Assembly: GCA_963825595.1 (NCBI GenBank)
Contig: CAWGUE010000019.1
Span: 124,001-188,000 of the forward strand
Direction of reading: 5' to 3'
Length of the DNA: 64,000 nucleotides
DNA from: JARFQH01 sp963825595
GTDB lineage: Bacteria; Desulfobacterota; Desulfobacteria; Desulfobacterales; SG8-13
This document shows, piece by piece, positions 61,088-64,000 of this stretch. The notes under the pieces were generated by a model. That model was given only the letters and a program-made list of their open reading frames with translations. It had not been told where the DNA came from and ran no database searches. Within the stretch, counting starts at the first letter, position 1; each line of letters begins with the position of its first letter. Both the position numbers and the translations under genes were made by a program.

Positions 61088-63160
61088 TCAATCCTGGTCC
61101 TTTTCGGCCTCGGCAATGACTTTGTCAGCGACCTGGGCGGGAACCTCATCGTAATGAGAGAATTCCATGGTGTAAATGCCCCGGCCCCCGGTCATCGAGC
61201 GCAGGTCCGGTGCATAAGTCAGAAACTCCGCCATCGGGACGTGGGCCTTGACCACCTGGTTGCGACCGGCGCTGTCCATTCCGAGCACCCGACCGCGGCG
61301 GCTGTTGAGGTTCCCCATGATGTCGCCCATAAATTCGTCCGGCGCCGTGATGGTGACTTCCATGATCGGTTCGAGCAGTACCGGATTGGCCTGCTCGGCA
61401 GCTTTTTTGAAAGCCAGCGAACCGGCAATCTTAAATGCCATTTCCGATGAATCTACGGCGTGGTAGGAGCCGTCATCGAGGATGACCTTGAAATCGATAC
61501 ACGGGTAGCCGGCCAGAATTCCCCTCCGACACGACTCGACGATCCCTTTTTCCACGGCCGGGATGTACTGTCGGGGAATCGAACCGCCCACGATGGCGTC
61601 CACGAATTCAAATCCACCCCCACGGGGAAGCGGTTCAAGCTGAATCCAACAATCGCCGAACTGGCCATGCCCGCCGGTCTGTTTCTTGTGCCTTCCCTGG
61701 ACCCTGACTTTCTTTTTAATCGTTTCCCGATAAGGTACTTTCGGTATATTGAGAACCGCTTCGACATTGTATTTTCGTTTTAATTTTTCGACCGCGATTT
61801 CGATGTGAATCTGTCCCATTCCAGATAGTAGAATTTCCTTGGTTTCAGCGTTGCGATCCAGTTTCAACCCCATGTCTTCTTCCATCAGCTTGGTGAGACC
61901 GCCGTATATCTTGTCTTCATCACCCTTGGATTTGGCGGTCAAAGCATAGGAAATCAATGTGGGCATCGGCGCTATGGAAGCAAACCTGACTTTTCGATTT
62001 TCGGCGCACAGGGTGTCGCCGGTGGTTGTCTCTTTGAGCTTGGCCACCGCGACGATCGATCCGGGTACGGCCTCCCTGGCCGGTTTCTGTTCTTTACCGG
62101 CAATGGTCATCAGTTGATTGAAGCGTTCCCGGGTGCCCTTGTTTACGTTATAGAATGTCCCGTCCTCACCCAGAGTGCCGGAAACCACCCGGAATATCGT
62201 AAGCCGGCCGGCATAGGGGTCAGCAACGGTTTTAAAGACGAATCCGGCAAAGGGTTCCGAGGTGTCGGGGGCACAAACAACCGCGTTATCGCCGGATTCG
62301 TCGGTGGCGTTGAACACGCCCCGATCAGCAGGGGAGGGGAAGCTGTCGGCGATAAAATCGAGCAGTAGATCGATACCGATGTTGGATGTCGCCGAGCCAC
62401 AGAGTACCGGTGCGAATACCCTTGAAATCAGCCCCTTTTTTAGGGCCGCCTTTATATCGTCGTCAGTGAGTTCTTCTCCTTCGAGATAACGTTCAATGAG
62501 GGCATCGTCGGATTCAGCGACATTTTCGATAAAGGCTTCTCTTTCAGCTTCCACCGTGTCTTTCATCTCATCCGGGATGTCGATTTCAGAAACTTTGCCA
62601 TCTGCGTCGTAGGTGAATGCTTTCATCCGGGCCAGGTCGATGACGCCTTTGAAGCTGGTTTCTTTACCTATCGGCAACTGCACAACAATCGGTTTGGGAT
62701 CCAGTATTTCGCGGGCATCTTCCAGGGCGCGCTTGAAGTCGGAGCGCTCGCGGTCGAGTTTGTTGATGAAAATGACACTGGGCAGGTTGAACTCTTTGGC
62801 ATATTCCCAGCCCTGCTCGGTCTGTACTTTGATACCATCGACGCCATCGATCAGGAAAAGGGCGCAATCGGCGGCCTGCATGCAGAAAATAGTGTCGTTA
62901 AAGAAGTTTTGATCACCCGGTGTGTCGATAATATTGACCGTGTGTTTCTTCCACTTGAATTGATGGAAAGAGCCGCTAATACTCGATTGGCGTTTCAGTT
63001 CCTCCGGTTCGTAGTCCATGACCGTGTTGCCGTCTTCAACTCTTCCAATGCGGTTGGTAACGCCGGCTTTGTAGAGCATCACTTCCGCCAGGGAGGTTTT
63101 TCCTGCGCCACCATGGCCGACCAGGGCGACATTTCTCAACTTCTCAACAGTTTCACTCAT
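61088..63160 (-). CDS. fusA: Elongation factor G-like GTPase (EF-G paralogue)
   Basis: A 690-residue translational GTPase. G1 is VALVGHGGAGKTSLAEVMLY (GHGGAGKT, unlike the canonical AHIDAGKT of the main EF-G), G3 is NIIDTPGDQNFFND, and G4 is VIFINKLDRERSD. Domains II-V follow, with domain IV KKQTGGHGQFGDCWIQLEPL and the C-terminal RRGRVLGMDSAGRNQVVKAH. This GHGGAGKT type is found in EF-G2-like paralogues, which may act in translation stress or in ribosome recycling. It is not in a ribosomal protein operon here, which also suggests a paralogue. Confidence 0.88.
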   Translation of the reverse strand: MSETVEKLRNVALVGHGGAGKTSLAEVMLYKAGVTNRIGRVEDGNTVMDYEPEELKRQSSISGSFHQFKWKKHTVNIIDTPGDQNFFNDTIFCMQAADCALFLIDGVDGIKVQTEQGWEYAKEFNLPSVIFINKLDRERSDFKRALEDAREILDPKPIVVQLPIGKETSFKGVIDLARMKAFTYDADGKVSEIDIPDEMKDTVEAEREAFIENVAESDDALIERYLEGEELTDDDIKAALKKGLISRVFAPVLCGSATSNIGIDLLLDFIADSFPSPADRGVFNATDESGDNAVVCAPDTSEPFAGFVFKTVADPYAGRLTIFRVVSGTLGEDGTFYNVNKGTRERFNQLMTIAGKEQKPAREAVPGSIVAVAKLKETTTGDTLCAENRKVRFASIAPMPTLISYALTAKSKGDEDKIYGGLTKLMEEDMGLKLDRNAETKEILLSGMGQIHIEIAVEKLKRKYNVEAVLNIPKVPYRETIKKKVRVQGRHKKQTGGHGQFGDCWIQLEPLPRGGGFEFVDAIVGGSIPRQYIPAVEKGIVESCRRGILAGYPCIDFKVILDDGSYHAVDSSEMAFKIAGSLAFKKAAEQANPVLLEPIMEVTITAPDEFMGDIMGNLNSRRGRVLGMDSAGRNQVVKAHVPMAEFLTYAPDLRSMTGGRGIYTMEFSHYDEVPAQVADKVIAEAEKDQD

Positions 63161-63242
63161 CTACGTTCCCCTCTCATTGGCTGATCTCGTTCTGTTTAGA
63201 CGCTGCAAATTCTGACCTGTCTACATTCTTCAACTGCAAAAA

Positions 63243-64000
63243 TCAAGCGCAACTTTGCGTAAAGTCTCCTTGGGTTCCGTCCTGCAGTGCACCTGGACGA
63301 AGGCATGCGATAAACTCTTTGTTGCCTTTAGGGCCGAATATGGGTGAAGGCATGACCCCATCGACCGAAAGGGACATCCGGCGAAAAGAAGCGGTCAGTT
63401 CGTCGAGAACTTGGTTATGGAGGACCGGGTTTCGCACCACACCGCCTTTGCCCACGCGGCCTTTACCGACTTCAAACTGAGGTTTGATCAGTGCCAGGAT
63501 AACAGTGCCCGATTTCGCGAATTGCAAAATGGCCGGCACGACGTGTCGAAGAGAAATGAATGAAACATCCACGGTGACCAGGTCGACCCGTTCACCGATG
63601 GTTTCGAAAGGCATATAGCGGATATTGGTCCGTTCAACGACCACCACCCGCGGGTTTTGGCGCACTTTCCAGGCCAGTTGCCCGTAACCCACATCGACGG
63701 CAAATACTTTACAGGCGCCGTGCTGGAGCAAGCAGTCCGTGAATCCGCCGGTGGATGCGCCGACATCGAGACAGATTTTGCCTTCAACGGTAATGCCGAA
63801 CGTCTGCAACCCCGCTTCCAGTTTGAGTCCGCCCCGACTGACATAAGGCATGTCCTCTCCCCGAATGAGGATCTCGTCATCATCGGTGACCAAGGTGCCC
63901 GGCTTGTCGAAAGGTTGCCGGTTGACCAGAACCTTACCGGACATGATGAGTGCCTGGGCGCGCTGTCGACTCGGTGCCAGGTCCCGTTTGAGGATTTCGA
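63243..64000 (-). CDS. tlyA: TlyA-family rRNA methyltransferase / S4-FtsJ protein (5' end outside window)
   Basis: At least 252 residues; the frame continues past the right edge. The upstream part EILKRDLAPSRQRAQALIMS and GKVLVNRQPFDKPGT is the S4 RNA-binding domain. The FtsJ-like methyltransferase follows with SRGGLKLEAGLQTF, SAM motif CLDVGASTGGFTDCLLQHGA, VDVSFISLRHVVPAIL and LIKPQFEVGKGRVGKGGVVR. TlyA 2'-O-methylates rRNA (16S/23S) and can give haemolysin-like phenotypes. Only the first few residues appear to be missing. It is 82 bases upstream of fusA. Confidence 0.93.
   Translation of the reverse strand, partial: EILKRDLAPSRQRAQALIMSGKVLVNRQPFDKPGTLVTDDDEILIRGEDMPYVSRGGLKLEAGLQTFGITVEGKICLDVGASTGGFTDCLLQHGACKVFAVDVGYGQLAWKVRQNPRVVVVERTNIRYMPFETIGERVDLVTVDVSFISLRHVVPAILQFAKSGTVILALIKPQFEVGKGRVGKGGVVRNPVLHNQVLDELTASFRRMSLSVDGVMPSPIFGPKGNKEFIACLRPGALQDGTQGDFTQSCA

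Overview
The window is about 55% G+C, densely coded bacterial chromosome. Gene content points to an anaerobic deltaproteobacterium, most likely a sulfate-reducing member of Desulfobacterota (Desulfobacterales/Desulfosarcina-like). The clues are the anaerobic (cbi-type) cobalamin pathway, an LDH-type malate dehydrogenase, MglA-like GTPases, paired acetyl/propionyl-CoA synthetases with a solute symporter, and an EF-G paralogue. The lineage is an inference from gene families; no rRNA gene is present. I see no tRNA, CRISPR array, insertion sequence or prophage.

Layout. (1) 1-82: the start of a membrane-anchored protein leaving the left edge. (2) 375-15294: a corrinoid cluster with divergent cobT and then cbiA-cbiC-cbiD-cbiET-cbiF-cbiG-cbiH-cbiP-cobU-cobS-cobD-cbiB, followed by a probable cobamide-remodelling TIM-barrel gene (cbiR-like). 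These genes cover most of the corrin ring steps, the amidations, the aminopropanol arm and nucleotide-loop assembly. cbiL, cbiJ, a cobalt chelatase and the adenosyltransferase are not in the window. (3) 15300-17359: a hotdog thioesterase and a GMC/cholesterol-oxidase-like flavoprotein. (4) 17352-29260: recC, then on the other strand an HDOD protein and two small hypotheticals, then recB-recD. (5) 29268-32953: an Mla-type lipid transport operon on the minus strand (mlaE with STAS, mlaF, mlaD, PqiC-like lipoprotein). (6) 33162-38184: a small Cys-rich protein, ispF, uvrB, uvrC. (7) 38240-44440: mdh divergent from an MglA-like GTPase, a DUF4388/cNMP protein, a PilZ protein, purC, an orphan ParB-like protein, and two small minus-strand membrane proteins. 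(8) 44950-58392: an acetate/propionate activation and sensing locus. It holds a TetR regulator, acs, a sodium:solute symporter, a 28-residue membrane peptide, a propionyl-CoA-synthetase-like gene, a receiver-only response regulator, a membrane protein fusing a degenerate sensor kinase to a DnaQ-type exonuclease, and on the opposite strand an SSS-STAC histidine kinase (CrbS/CbrA type) with its small membrane partner. (9) 58688-64000: a spore-photoproduct-lyase-like radical SAM protein, a secreted thermonuclease, an EF-G paralogue and tlyA leaving the right edge.

The most unusual region is (8). The 723-residue protein at 53172-55343 has two membrane segments, a PAS-like region, a kinase-like segment in which Arg stands where the phosphoacceptor His should be, and an intact DEDDh exonuclease domain. 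It lies beside a true SLC5-type histidine kinase and next to the enzymes and transporter for short-chain acids. In the gammaproteobacterial acetate switch a separate DnaQ-like gene is found beside the kinase (from memory, to be verified); here it is fused to a sensor. Other points of interest are two large intergenic palindromes (about 10545-10764 and 52592-52774), tandem RNA hairpins between the genes of the acetate operon, a perfect inverted repeat over the mglA promoter, and odd translation starts in cbiA and cbiH.
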